Shown: positions 23,799 to 32,755 of the stretch, one piece after another | Layout of the letters: each line of letters opens with the position of its first letter | Numbering within the stretch: position 1 is the first letter of the stretch | NCBI GenBank assembly: GCA_949065595.1 | Contig: CARSXK010000010.1 | Coordinates: 1-40,674 of the forward strand | Source of the DNA: UBA5026 sp949065595 | Lineage (GTDB): Bacteria > Bacillota_I > Bacilli_A > RF39 > UBA660 | Direction of reading: 5' to 3' | Length of the DNA stretch: 40,674 nucleotides | Made by a program: the position numbers and the translations under genes | Notes under the pieces: generated by a model | Told to the model about the DNA's origin: nothing | Database searches by the model: none | Seen by the model: the letters and a program-made list of their open reading frames with translations, nothing else

Positions 23799-24928
23799 AA
23801 TAAATCCTTTTCTAATAAAGAAACCCATTCATTTTTGATTTCTTTCATTTGATATTTTTCTGCTTTTTTTCTACCATTATCTCCCATAATAATTCTCCTA
23901 TTTTGGTTCTGAATTAACTCACAAATTCGTTTTGCCATTTGTTTCTTATCCCGATTTGGAATCAAATAACCATCCCAATTATTACTGATTAACAAATTGG
24001 CACCTTCTGCACTATCGAATGCAACACAGGGAAGTCCATATGAAAAAGCCTCCAATAATACAATTCCAAAAGATTCTGTCAAAGATGCCATTACATAGAT
24101 AGAGGAGTTGAATAAATGTTGATTGATATAGGTTTTATCCTGAAATCCATGTAATGTCACTGCTTGTTCTAACCCATTCTGCTTTATTTTCTGTTCGATT
24201 AAATCTCGTTCTACTCCATCGCCAATGATATCTAACTTCCATTCGGGATGTTTTTGATGTACGATTTTAAATACATCCATTAAATCTGTATATCCTTTTT
24301 CATGGGATAATCTACCAATAGATATCATTCTTTTTTCCATTCGACTGGATATTTTGCTAGGAATATCCTCGATGGCATTGGGAATATAGATGCAAGGGCA
24401 TTTTATTTTTGATTCATAAAATTCTTTTAATTCTGGTGATACCACGACAAAGGCATCTAATTTTTGAACCGATTGGATTACTTTTTTCGCATACTTTTGG
24501 TTTCCATGAGGGTGGTTATGTTCCCAACCAATTTTATAGGTATTTTTTTTTGCGTACTTTCCTAACCATTTGTTGTGAATATCGCGTGTCGATATTATAA
24601 TATCGCTGTCACAATTTTGAATTGCTTCTATCATTTTTTTCTTTTTCAATTTCAAAATTTGTCTTGCTTTTCGATATTCTTTATATATCTTTAAAATATG
24701 AAAACTTTTTAATGCCTGAAAAAATTCCTGTTGATTGGGTTTCATATCTAATAATAAGTAACGTATTTGAATACATTCATCCAATGAAAATACAGGTTGA
24801 TCATAAAGTTTATAGGTAGAAATAATTTCTACCTCATATTGATCACATAATGCATTCGCAAGCATACTAATACATTTTTCAATTCCACCATAGCCTAGAT
24901 GAAGTGCTAAAATCGTTACTTTTTTCAT
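23795..24928 (-). CDS. Family 4 glycosyltransferase
   Basis: A retaining GT-B glycosyltransferase, 377 aa. The N-terminal domain begins ILALHLGYGGIEKCISMLA, and the C-terminal domain has the nucleotide-sugar site: SIGRLSHEKGYTDLM, IIGDGVERDLIEQKI, VTLHGF, and ESFGIVLLEAFSYGLPCVAFDSAEG with the ExFG...E motif. It is the first gene of the transcript that runs through PssD/PssE, GT2 and the ABC exporter to pcrA. GGTGAT precedes the ATG, and a promoter lies about 17 bases upstream. The acceptor is unknown. Confidence 0.92.
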   Translation of the reverse strand: MKKVTILALHLGYGGIEKCISMLANALCDQYEVEIISTYKLYDQPVFSLDECIQIRYLLLDMKPNQQEFFQALKSFHILKIYKEYRKARQILKLKKKKMIEAIQNCDSDIIISTRDIHNKWLGKYAKKNTYKIGWEHNHPHGNQKYAKKVIQSVQKLDAFVVVSPELKEFYESKIKCPCIYIPNAIEDIPSKISSRMEKRMISIGRLSHEKGYTDLMDVFKIVHQKHPEWKLDIIGDGVERDLIEQKIKQNGLEQAVTLHGFQDKTYINQHLFNSSIYVMASLTESFGIVLLEAFSYGLPCVAFDSAEGANLLISNNWDGYLIPNRDKKQMAKRICELIQNQNRRIIMGDNGRKKAEKYQMKEIKNEWVSLLEKDLL

Positions 24929-24944
24929 CTAAATCACCAAGTTT

Positions 24945-24973
24945 ATTATACGATAAAATACTACATTAGTAAA
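24945..24973 (-). promoter_or_regulatory. Sigma-A promoter of the GT4-to-pcrA operon
   Basis: On the minus strand, TTTACT (24973-24968), 17 bases, TATAAT (24950-24945), about 17 bases upstream of the start codon at 24928. It would drive eight genes ending with the 51-aa gene after pcrA. Confidence 0.65.
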
Positions 24974-25240
24974 GGAAGGGAACTGCCTTATTTTCTACTT
25001 TACAAAAAAGAATCTACTGCAATTCTTCTATTTGTTTTACCATCAAATCAATTACTTCAACAATTAGCATATTCTTTTCACCTCATCGATTGCTCCATGC
25101 ATAGATTCTTCACCCCTTAATTTATCTAGTTATTTTTGTTTTTCATACTTTTAAGACATTCATTAATTCTTCTCTTTCAATGATTTCAACTCTACTTATC
25201 ACATAGAGGATTTCTTTTTGATTTCCTTTGGAATAGATAA
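24974..25240 (-). other. Intergenic region with decayed coding remnant and tiny ORFs
   Basis: No full gene. On the minus strand, a frame without start codon reads FIYSKGNQKEILYVISRVEIIEREEL (about 25140-25235), which looks like real protein from a truncated gene. Two tiny overlapping ORFs (12 and 18 codons, between about 25015 and 25105) follow; both have good ribosome sites (GGGGTGAAG and GAGGTGAAAAG). They may be relics of a deleted gene between two glycan transcripts. Confidence 0.4.
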
Positions 25241-25266
25241 AAAATAAGAGTTTTTTCTCTTATTTT
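25241..25266 (-). terminator. Terminator of the Wzm/Wzt polysaccharide operon
   Basis: A perfect 10-bp stem (AAAATAAGAG with CTCTTATTTT) around a 6-base loop, with TT following on the minus strand. It lies 8 bases after the GtrA stop codon. Confidence 0.78.
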
Positions 25267-25274
25267 ACCGCAAT

Positions 25275-25697
25275 TTATTTTTCAATCAATATCTTTCTAG
25301 TGATAAAATTCCATACCATAACAATGGCAGTGGCCACTAATTTACTGAACATATAATAAATATTTCCAATATCTGTCATCAAATACATCACAAATTGATT
25401 GATGCCAAGACCAATTACACTCAAAATTATAAATACAAGAATTTCTTTGATTGTTTGTTTTTGTCTCACATCAAATACCCAGTAAATACTTGCGATATAA
25501 TTGAAAATTAAAGATATGGAAAAGGAAATTGTGGATGAAATCATATAGTGAATATGGCAAAATTCTGTTAAAACATAAAGGAGACTATAATCAATGAAAA
25601 AGGCAATCACACCGACAACACCAAATTTTAAGACTTGTTCTACTAGATGTTTCATTTTTACTTTATCTGATAATATATCTTTAGTTTTTGTAAGCAT
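25275..25697 (-). CDS. GtrA family membrane protein
   Basis: A small flippase-like protein of 140 aa with four membrane helices. KFGVVGVIAFFIDYSLLYVLTEF (about 25-47) and NYIASIYWVFD are typical of GtrA, which moves undecaprenyl-phosphate sugars across the membrane for side-chain decoration or works with GT39-type enzymes. AAAGGA precedes the ATG, which overlaps the previous gene by 17 bases. Likely partners are the GtrB-type enzyme at 21573-22514 and the polytopic glycosyltransferase at 35872-37356. Confidence 0.92.
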   Translation of the reverse strand: MLTKTKDILSDKVKMKHLVEQVLKFGVVGVIAFFIDYSLLYVLTEFCHIHYMISSTISFSISLIFNYIASIYWVFDVRQKQTIKEILVFIILSVIGLGINQFVMYLMTDIGNIYYMFSKLVATAIVMVWNFITRKILIEK

Positions 25698-26529
25698 ATT
25701 TTCCTTTTATTCCCTTTTTAAAATCATGATATCCCCGGTACATATTTCTTATTTTTCTGTATTTATCTTTTTCAAAGACAAGGACATTCCGAAATGCTCC
25801 TTTTAATCCATTTCGGATAAATTCACAATATTCTGGAAAATCATCATGATACATATCATAAACATAATTGATATTTCTTACAATATAGTATCTTCTAATA
25901 TAATTGTGATTGCTACAAACTAAATTTCTGCCAAGCACATGTTTGATTTTAATATCACCTAATTCATGTTCTAATTCTACATTATTCAAACGAATTACCT
26001 TATAGTGATGCTTATTTAAATTCATTCCATATTCAATATCTATAGAATCAATGAAAAGCCATTCCTTAAATCCACCTATTTGCTGATGTGCTTTTAAATT
26101 TATGATATTTCCAGAAGTCATTACTTCCATAACCTCTTCCACTGCAATATCCGGTTTTACAGCACCACTTTTTGTATTATGCCATGGAGATATTAATCCA
26201 ATATTTTCCGTTTTATTATTTTCTAGATATTGAATTAATGCTTCTAATGTTCCATCCTGAAATCGACTATCTTGATCCATTGTAAGCAACCATTCAAATC
26301 CTTCATTTCTTGCCATTTCAGCGCCTATATTGAGTGCTTTTGCAACCCCCAAATTCTCATGATTTGGGACATATACAATTTTATCCTTTTGAGGTAATAC
26401 ATTATAATTTTCTACCTTTTCTGTATTATCAATCACGTATAATTTTTCTAACACATCTAAATATGATTCAATATTATCTTTCACCTCTTTATCAGGGTGA
26501 TATAACGTTACAATTCCTGCTAATTTCAT
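25681..26529 (-). CDS. Family 2 glycosyltransferase, rhamnosyltransferase-like
   Basis: A soluble GT-A enzyme of 282 aa. It has IVTLYHPDKEVKDNIESYL at the N-terminus, NLGVAKALNIGAE, and the metal-binding WLLTMDQDSRF near 88-98. The start and the DQD motif resemble RfbN/WbbL-type rhamnosyltransferases of rhamnan and O-antigen loci. The sugar specificity is inference. GGAGAC precedes the ATG, which overlaps the preceding 687-aa gene by 4 bases; GtrA follows with a 17-base overlap. Confidence 0.88.
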   Translation of the reverse strand: MKLAGIVTLYHPDKEVKDNIESYLDVLEKLYVIDNTEKVENYNVLPQKDKIVYVPNHENLGVAKALNIGAEMARNEGFEWLLTMDQDSRFQDGTLEALIQYLENNKTENIGLISPWHNTKSGAVKPDIAVEEVMEVMTSGNIINLKAHQQIGGFKEWLFIDSIDIEYGMNLNKHHYKVIRLNNVELEHELGDIKIKHVLGRNLVCSNHNYIRRYYIVRNINYVYDMYHDDFPEYCEFIRNGLKGAFRNVLVFEKDKYRKIRNMYRGYHDFKKGIKGKYAYKN

Positions 26530-28589
26530 GGTTGTCTCCTAAATATGATTTTAAAGAACTGCTTGATAAAAAATAGATTGGTCTTGATAGTTTCTTTTAT
26601 TAAATGAAGTAAACGCCTACGTTTTCTTACATATCCTTGATTTTTTTTCATATATATACTTTCCTTAATAATGGATTTTAATTTTTGCTCACTAATCACA
26701 TAGTTTGATAATAAAGTGAGTTCTTCTTCTGTGATTACTTGCTTTAATGGCTCTATTTGATTAGTATGAATGCGATCAAATACATCAATATAGTTTTCAA
26801 TTACATCATCAAAATCAAAACGAGACACTGTTTGATATGCGGATTCAGACATTCTGAAATATAATTTATCATCCTCTAGTAATAATTTTATCTTTTCTAT
26901 ATAGTGATATGGGTTATTGACATCATCAATCATATAACCATTTTCCTTTGTAATAAAATCATTTACTCCAAAAGAATTTGAAACAACTGGGACTGCGCCA
27001 AAAGCCATAGCTTCTAATGGCATTAATCCAAAACCTTCACTAATAGATGTATCTACAAATATATCTGTCTTTTTTAATATCTCATATATTTCAGGGCGTG
27101 TGAGTGGTCCATAGTATTTATTAACTTTTACAGTTTTGCTGTTATTAACTCCCAATACCATATCTTTATTGTTGATAATCAAATTTACTTCAATATTATC
27201 GAATTTTTCTGTTATATGTTTTAACAAATCAATTACTAAATAGTCTTGTTTTCTTTGTTCATTTCTAAGTACCATTGTAATCGATCTATCTCTATGATTT
27301 TTTTTAGTTCTGGCAAGATCTATATCAATTCCATTAATGATAGGAATCGAATCAATATGAAACAAATCTTTATAAGTACTGGTCAGATAATTGGATACTG
27401 CAATGACATACTGCGCCATTTTAAATGACATTTCTACTTCTCCATAACGAGCCCCATTCTCAAAAACAAATTCATAACCTTGTGAGAAATAAATACATTT
27501 TGCATTATATTTTGTTGCTAAACGATTGGTTAAAAACATACTTTCATAAATTGTTCCAATGATTGATTTCGTTGAGATTTTTTCAAGTTCTGTAACAGTT
27601 GCAGGATTGAAGACCATAATTTCATTATAATTCCCTGGATATAAATTCAACATTCCAATACATTTTCCCCGTATAGATAGATAATTAATAATATCTACGA
27701 TTACACGGACCCCACCTGATGTTTTTGAAGCAAATGGAAGTACAAACATTTCATCATATTCTATCTTTTTATCTTCTTCACTCAAATGGGTTTCTATATA
27801 TTTGATGGGATCATTTTTCATATATTTTTTTAATTCGACTTCATATTGGTTTTTCCATCTAGAATAAAATATTTGTAAATTATGTTCAAGTCTTTCATTG
27901 CGGGATTGATTTGTTGTATTAAACGACATTTCAGCCTTATGAAAGACATAGGTATCAATCGCTACTTTTGCTTTAAATCCCTTTTGCATTGCTTGAAATT
28001 GATAATCTGTTTCATCACAATAACCCATCCCATATATCTCATCTAGCATTCCTACTTCTTCGACACATTTTCTGCTAATCATCAAACAGTTCCCCACAAC
28101 TGTACACGCATCAAAATTTTTTCCTCTAAACTTTTTTTCCAACAGTTGATCCATCATCATATAAGAATAGCCAGGATACATGTCTAATGTTAAATTGGCT
28201 GCATTTGAGGATAATGGACAAATAAGACCTATTTTATTATCCTTTTCCATATGACTCATTAATTTTTCAATTGTATTTTTTGCAATAAAACAATCCGTAT
28301 TTAACAGTAAGACATATTCACTCTCTTTATTTTCCAAAAACAAAGATAATCCTTTATTTACATTTCGTATAAAACCTAAATTTTCTTCATTTTTAATTAA
28401 TTCTACTTTTTCCCCATATTTTTCTGTTAAATTTTGTAACATATTACAAGTAAATTCATTAGAATTATCATTCATTAGATAAATTTTTCCTAAAGTTTCT
28501 GGATTTGTATTATAGATTAATGCATAAATACATAGTTTCACAAATTCTGGTGCATTATATATTGGAATTATAACATCACATTTTTTCAT
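26526..28589 (-). CDS. Bifunctional glycosyltransferase, GT2 plus GT4
   Basis: A 687-aa protein with two catalytic modules. Residues 1-240 are a GT2 domain: DVIIPIYNAPEFVKLCI, ENLGFIRNVNKGLS, LLLNTDCF with the NTD metal motif, and a GYCDETDYQFQ region. Residues about 290-620 are a GT4 domain: SKTSGGVRVIVDIINYL, then DTSISEGFGLMPLEAMAFGAVPVVSNSFG carrying the ExFG...E signature. The tail is basic and partly hydrophobic (RKRRRLLHLIKE...FFIKQFFKIIFRR), suited to membrane association. Two linkages made by one protein fits a repeating polymer exported by the neighbouring Wzm/Wzt pair. The ATG has AGGAGGG upstream. Confidence 0.9.
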   Translation of the reverse strand: MKKCDVIIPIYNAPEFVKLCIYALIYNTNPETLGKIYLMNDNSNEFTCNMLQNLTEKYGEKVELIKNEENLGFIRNVNKGLSLFLENKESEYVLLLNTDCFIAKNTIEKLMSHMEKDNKIGLICPLSSNAANLTLDMYPGYSYMMMDQLLEKKFRGKNFDACTVVGNCLMISRKCVEEVGMLDEIYGMGYCDETDYQFQAMQKGFKAKVAIDTYVFHKAEMSFNTTNQSRNERLEHNLQIFYSRWKNQYEVELKKYMKNDPIKYIETHLSEEDKKIEYDEMFVLPFASKTSGGVRVIVDIINYLSIRGKCIGMLNLYPGNYNEIMVFNPATVTELEKISTKSIIGTIYESMFLTNRLATKYNAKCIYFSQGYEFVFENGARYGEVEMSFKMAQYVIAVSNYLTSTYKDLFHIDSIPIINGIDIDLARTKKNHRDRSITMVLRNEQRKQDYLVIDLLKHITEKFDNIEVNLIINNKDMVLGVNNSKTVKVNKYYGPLTRPEIYEILKKTDIFVDTSISEGFGLMPLEAMAFGAVPVVSNSFGVNDFITKENGYMIDDVNNPYHYIEKIKLLLEDDKLYFRMSESAYQTVSRFDFDDVIENYIDVFDRIHTNQIEPLKQVITEEELTLLSNYVISEQKLKSIIKESIYMKKNQGYVRKRRRLLHLIKETIKTNLFFIKQFFKIIFRRQP

Positions 28590-28600
28590 TTATATCCCTC

Positions 28601-29371
28601 CTAGACTTCCTCTGCAAAGCCTCTTTCCAATTTTTTAAATATTTTATACCCAACATATACTAAAAGAATACTTCCTAATAAAACCACACATAGGGATTTT
28701 ATTGGTGGAACTGATTGATAGTATAAAATATCTCTATAACTTGCAATAATAGTTGCCATTGGATTTATTTTAATTACCCAATCAATCTTTGTTCCCACAA
28801 ATAATGTGGAGCTATATAAAATAGGGGTAATATAAAATAACATATTGACAATAAAATTAATGATATATTCTGCATCTCTAATATATACATTAATCGCACT
28901 TGTGATAAAGATTAGCCCCAATAAAAGGAAAAATTGTGCAAGTATTACAATTGGTAACCATAAGATATAAATACTAAAACCAATTTGGCTAAAAATTAAA
29001 AATAGCAGAATAATAATGCATGAAATTAGAAAGTTGACTAACCCACTACATACAATAGAGATTGGTAAAATCTCCCTTGGAAAATACACTTTTTTGATAA
29101 TTCCCGCATTGGCCAAGATACAGTATGTACCTTGACTAATCACCGTTGTAAAAAAGGTCCATGGTAAAATCCCTATAATCAAAAATGTAATATAATGTGG
29201 TTCATTATTTTTTAATATGAACGGAAATACGATCGCATATACCAATGTCATTAGTAATGGATTAACAAACGACCACAATACCCCTAAAAACGAACCCTTA
29301 TATTTCCCTCTAATTTCTTTTTTGATATTACTTTTTAACAATTGACGATATTGGTATAATTCTTGAAACAT
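28601..29371 (-). CDS. Polysaccharide ABC exporter permease, Wzm/TagG/RgpC family
   Basis: An ABC-2 type permease of 256 aa with six membrane helices. The N-terminus YRQLLKSNIKKEIRGKYKGSFLGVLWSFVNPLL is the hallmark of teichoic acid and O-antigen exporters, and FPREILPISIVCSGLVNFLIS and an AINVYIRDAEY region are also typical. It exports a polymer built on undecaprenyl diphosphate with the ATPase encoded upstream. I use ATG 29371, two bases after the previous stop, with AAAGGTG ten bases upstream; an in-frame GTG at 29380 is too close to that site. Confidence 0.92.
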   Translation of the reverse strand: MFQELYQYRQLLKSNIKKEIRGKYKGSFLGVLWSFVNPLLMTLVYAIVFPFILKNNEPHYITFLIIGILPWTFFTTVISQGTYCILANAGIIKKVYFPREILPISIVCSGLVNFLISCIIILLFLIFSQIGFSIYILWLPIVILAQFFLLLGLIFITSAINVYIRDAEYIINFIVNMLFYITPILYSSTLFVGTKIDWVIKINPMATIIASYRDILYYQSVPPIKSLCVVLLGSILLVYVGYKIFKKLERGFAEEV

Positions 29372-29372
29372 C

Positions 29373-30125
29373 TTAACCACACACCTTTAAATATTCTTCA
29401 ATTACCTGATTTGATTGCCCATCCATTCTAATTTCCCCATTATAAATCCAGATGGAACGGTCGCATAATTTTCGAACAGACTCTAAACTATGACTGACAA
29501 TTACAATTGTTTTTCCCATTTTTTTTAATTCTTCTAATTTTTCATAACATTTTTCCTGAAAGTGTTGATCACCGACTGCTAGTATTTCATCAATTAATAA
29601 AATTTCTGCATCAACATTAATCGCAACAGAAAAAGCAAGTCGCATATACATTCCTGAAGAATAAGTCCTAACGGGGGTGTCAATTAAATCACCCAATTCA
29701 GAAAAATTAATAATATCTAATACTCTTCTATCAATTTCCGCGGCTGTAAGGCCAAATATGGAAGCATTAAAATAGATATTTTCCCTTCCTGTAAAATCAG
29801 GATGAAACCCAGCACCTAATTCCAGTAGGGAAGTTAGCTTTCCATCTACTTTTATTTCTCCTTCATTTGGATAAATAATTCTTGTCATTAATTTCAAAAG
29901 TGTGCTCTTTCCACTTCCATTTGTTCCAATTAAAGCAACGGTTTCTCCCTTTTTAATATTTAAATTTATATTTTTTAAAACTACTTTTTTTTCTGCTTTC
30001 GATTTGTTCCAAAATACTAATTTTTCTTTTAAAGAACTTGCTTTATCATAATATAGTTTAAAATATTTCGTCATATTTTTTACAGTTATTGCATATTTTT
30101 CTTTTGTTTCTTTTTTTTGTTTCAT
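29373..30125 (-). CDS. Polysaccharide ABC exporter ATPase, Wzt/TagH/RgpD family
   Basis: The ATPase partner of the Wzm-like permease, 250 aa. Motifs are intact: Walker A GTNGSGKST near 67, the family motif LLELGAGFHPDFTGRENIY near 105, signature YSSGMYMRLAFSVAI, Walker B ILLIDEILAVGD, and IVIVSHSLE. It ends soon after the ATPase core, so it lacks the C-terminal carbohydrate-binding domain of O9a-type Wzt and should recognise export-ready chains without an end cap. The gene order ATPase then permease is translated almost without a gap. Confidence 0.93.
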   Translation of the reverse strand: MKQKKETKEKYAITVKNMTKYFKLYYDKASSLKEKLVFWNKSKAEKKVVLKNINLNIKKGETVALIGTNGSGKSTLLKLMTRIIYPNEGEIKVDGKLTSLLELGAGFHPDFTGRENIYFNASIFGLTAAEIDRRVLDIINFSELGDLIDTPVRTYSSGMYMRLAFSVAINVDAEILLIDEILAVGDQHFQEKCYEKLEELKKMGKTIVIVSHSLESVRKLCDRSIWIYNGEIRMDGQSNQVIEEYLKVCG

Positions 30126-30145
30126 AAAATCAACCTTTATACTTT

Positions 30146-31762
30146 CTATTTATGGACCGTTCTTGAAAACTTACGTAATGGTTCCGTCATTTTCCAACTT
30201 TTGCTTTGAAAAATGGACTTTAATTCTTGATCAAGTATTTTATTTTTTTCCTCTAAATTTTGAATAATCACTTTACTTTGTTCTTCTTGCACTATATAAC
30301 TTATAAGTTCCTCAACTATTTTTTGATAATTATTTGTTTTTGCTTTATTTAATGTTTCTAACATTCTAATTGGAATTTCATTTTTTCCCAAACGACTGAC
30401 TTCATAGATATTTTGTACCACAGAATATTTTTCTTCGCCTAGGATCCTATCTAAAATAAATTCCTCCTCTTTGTATGTTGTAGAGGCCAACCATTCAATA
30501 TCAAAATCAACCTGATATGTTATTCGAAGGTTTGCTATCATTTCAATGAAGGAATTTTTGGTAAACGCATGGAGATGTGTACTATCTAAAATACCAGTTT
30601 TTTGATAATTAAATTCTTCGTTTATTAAGCCTTTTATAATATCTGCATAAGCAACATTAGGTACACTTATTAATATTTTTCCTGTGGGAGATAGCCATTT
30701 TGATACTCGATATAATGTGTCTGCTGGATTCCGCATATGTTCTAAAACATCAGCCAAAATAATGTAATCAAATTCTATTTTCTCCTTTTCTATTACTTCT
30801 CTTCCTTCTATATTTTCTATATCTATAGAAAATACTTTTTTATAGTATCCACTTTTTTCTGCAATTTCGGCAGACTTTTCATCTACTTCTATACCATAGT
30901 TAACGCATTTTTTATTTTTAAATAATAGTTCCCCAATAATTCCCGTACCACAGCCAATATCTAACACAGTGCTTTCCTCTTGTACGCGCCTTGCGATTAT
31001 ACTATGACTATCATTTATATCTTCAATATGACAGTGATAATTACTTTTTGCTGGTTCATATTTATTTTTCTCTTCCACTAAACCAAGTTCGTTACTAAAG
31101 CCATTTCCAAATACATTAGCCTTTTTTGTAACCAATTTTTCTTCAGTTGTTGCAATATCTTTATGAATCACCCCATAAGGAATTTGACACTTCCATAAAG
31201 CATACATAATAGATAAGGATTCCTGTGTGTTAAACTGTTCTAACTGGTGATACCATTCTTCTTGGAAGGAAGCTAGTTTTTTATCTTTTTTTCTAATAAT
31301 TAGTTTCTCAGAAACAAGTCCAAAATCTTTGGGAAAACCTTGCCTTTTATAATAATCCATTTGTGTCCTTATAACAGCAGGATTCCCTATTCCCGATTGA
31401 ATATATTTTTCAGATACTTGGTAGACATAATGATTATCATCTTCTAAAAAATAAATATTTTCCTTTTCAAAGTTACAATTTTCTTTGATAATATCGTCAA
31501 TAGACTGATGGAAACATAAATCTACATCCATGTAAATTACAATATCGTATTTTTTTTCTAATTTGAAATCCCCTAATATTTTATATTTTTTAATGAAGTT
31601 TTGATCTGATAATATACTATCATTAATGTATTTTATTTTCCAATCCAATGATTGGAAATCTTGCTTGTTAGTAAAGCAATAATAGTCTGTATTTGACTCA
31701 TGCCTTATCTTGGGTAAATCTCCACTATTTGTCGCTACTGTGTAGACTAACTTTCTTATCAT
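30146..31762 (-). CDS. Fusion of a DUF616 glycosyltransferase-like domain and a SAM methyltransferase
   Basis: A 538-aa protein. Residues 1-225 match the DUF616 (TOD1/MUCI70-like) pattern: LVYTVATNSGDLP, YDIVIYMDVDLCFHQSID with a DVD motif, QMDYYKRQGFPKDFGLVSEKLIIRKKD, and SLSIMYALWK. Residues about 240-420 are a class I methyltransferase: VLDIGCGTGIIGELL (266-280) binds S-adenosylmethionine, then ILADVLEHMRNP. A coiled coil (about 487-515) ends in SWKMTEPLRKFSR, a tail common in bacterial glycan-locus glycosyltransferases. It may add a sugar and methylate it. A GGAGG site and a promoter precede it; it is first in the 31762-25275 transcript. Confidence 0.85.
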   Translation of the reverse strand: MIRKLVYTVATNSGDLPKIRHESNTDYYCFTNKQDFQSLDWKIKYINDSILSDQNFIKKYKILGDFKLEKKYDIVIYMDVDLCFHQSIDDIIKENCNFEKENIYFLEDDNHYVYQVSEKYIQSGIGNPAVIRTQMDYYKRQGFPKDFGLVSEKLIIRKKDKKLASFQEEWYHQLEQFNTQESLSIMYALWKCQIPYGVIHKDIATTEEKLVTKKANVFGNGFSNELGLVEEKNKYEPAKSNYHCHIEDINDSHSIIARRVQEESTVLDIGCGTGIIGELLFKNKKCVNYGIEVDEKSAEIAEKSGYYKKVFSIDIENIEGREVIEKEKIEFDYIILADVLEHMRNPADTLYRVSKWLSPTGKILISVPNVAYADIIKGLINEEFNYQKTGILDSTHLHAFTKNSFIEMIANLRITYQVDFDIEWLASTTYKEEEFILDRILGEEKYSVVQNIYEVSRLGKNEIPIRMLETLNKAKTNNYQKIVEELISYIVQEEQSKVIIQNLEEKNKILDQELKSIFQSKSWKMTEPLRKFSRTVHK

Positions 31763-31817
31763 ACTTTATCCTCCTAAAAGATAATACTGATATTTTTTTA
31801 ATTATATAATTATATTT

Positions 31818-31846
31818 ATTATACTCTAAAATACTAATATTTCCAA
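31818..31846 (-). promoter_or_regulatory. Sigma-A promoter of the Wzm/Wzt operon
   Basis: On the minus strand, TTGGAA (31846-31841), 17 bases, TATAAT (31823-31818). The leader to the start at 31762 is about 50 bases. Confidence 0.68.
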
Positions 31847-31848
31847 GC

Positions 31849-31882
31849 AATCTTAACGTTTTGTATCTATATTATTAAGATT
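31849..31882. repeat. 8-bp inverted repeat upstream of the Wzm/Wzt promoter
   Basis: AATCTTAA and TTAAGATT, perfect complements, are separated by 18 bases immediately upstream of the -35 box. It may be a weak terminator for the GT2 gene ending at 31916 or an operator for the promoter. No clear U tract supports termination. Confidence 0.4.
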
Positions 31883-31915
31883 CTCTAATGTCTTATCAAA
31901 TTGTTATAGTATGTT

Positions 31916-32755
31916 TTAATGATTTCTTATTTTTAAGAAACATGTAAATAGAAAAAATAAGACTTTCATTGTAATACGGTTAATAACACCAGCATGATTA
32001 TATTTTACTTGAAAATAATACTGGCTTCGTTTTAAATTTTTATATTTTTGAACACTTGTATGCACTTTATCAATCGTAACAGAGTGATTATGAATTACCT
32101 CTACATTCCCGTTGATGACTACTTTTTTGTCTATTCGTTGTAGTTTTTTAGATAACACATTTTCTTCATAATATAAAAATAATTTTTCATCAAAGTAGTC
32201 TACTATTTTTAAATCAGTTCCTTTTACTAAAAAGAAACTACCTGAAACGGCTTCTACTTCCATAATATTATCTTTGACCTGTTCTACTGTGTAATTCATT
32301 TTTTTTTGATACTTTTTATAGATTCCTGGTAGACTGAGTATTATATCTTGCCAAGGAGAAGGTATTTTCCAACCACAATTATATCCAGTATGTTCTCTTA
32401 TCATAGGCGCTACTACAGCAATATCTTCATCAAATGTATCAATTAAAGCACCAACATCTTGTTCACAGTCAATTACAATATCTGTATTGCTCATAATGAT
32501 GATACAATCTTCGTATAATTCATTTAAATATCTTGCACCAATATTTAAACCATACCCATAACCACCGTTATGATCACTTTCCAAAACAACTACTTTTTCA
32601 TTCGCAAGCTTTTTTATTTTTGATAAAGAATCATCGGTTGAATGATTGTCTACAATTACAATTTGATCTAACAAGGAATAAGACTGTACTTGATCCATCA
32701 TTTTTTTAGTATTTTCATAATCATTATAATTGACCATTACGAATCCTATTTTCAC
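31916..32755 (-). CDS. Family 2 glycosyltransferase
   Basis: A GT-A glycosyltransferase, 279 aa. It starts IGFVMVNYNDYENTKKMM and has VIVDNHSTDDSL, HNGGYGYGLNIGARYL, and the metal-binding MSNTDIVID near 92. The C-terminus ends in a short hydrophobic/basic segment, suggesting membrane contact. The start is GTG at 32755, preceded by a GGGGG-type ribosome site 8 bases upstream. The first 32 bases overlap the Wzy/WaaL-like gene, so translation is coupled. Confidence 0.87.
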   Translation of the reverse strand: MKIGFVMVNYNDYENTKKMMDQVQSYSLLDQIVIVDNHSTDDSLSKIKKLANEKVVVLESDHNGGYGYGLNIGARYLNELYEDCIIIMSNTDIVIDCEQDVGALIDTFDEDIAVVAPMIREHTGYNCGWKIPSPWQDIILSLPGIYKKYQKKMNYTVEQVKDNIMEVEAVSGSFFLVKGTDLKIVDYFDEKLFLYYEENVLSKKLQRIDKKVVINGNVEVIHNHSVTIDKVHTSVQKYKNLKRSQYYFQVKYNHAGVINRITMKVLFFLFTCFLKIRNH

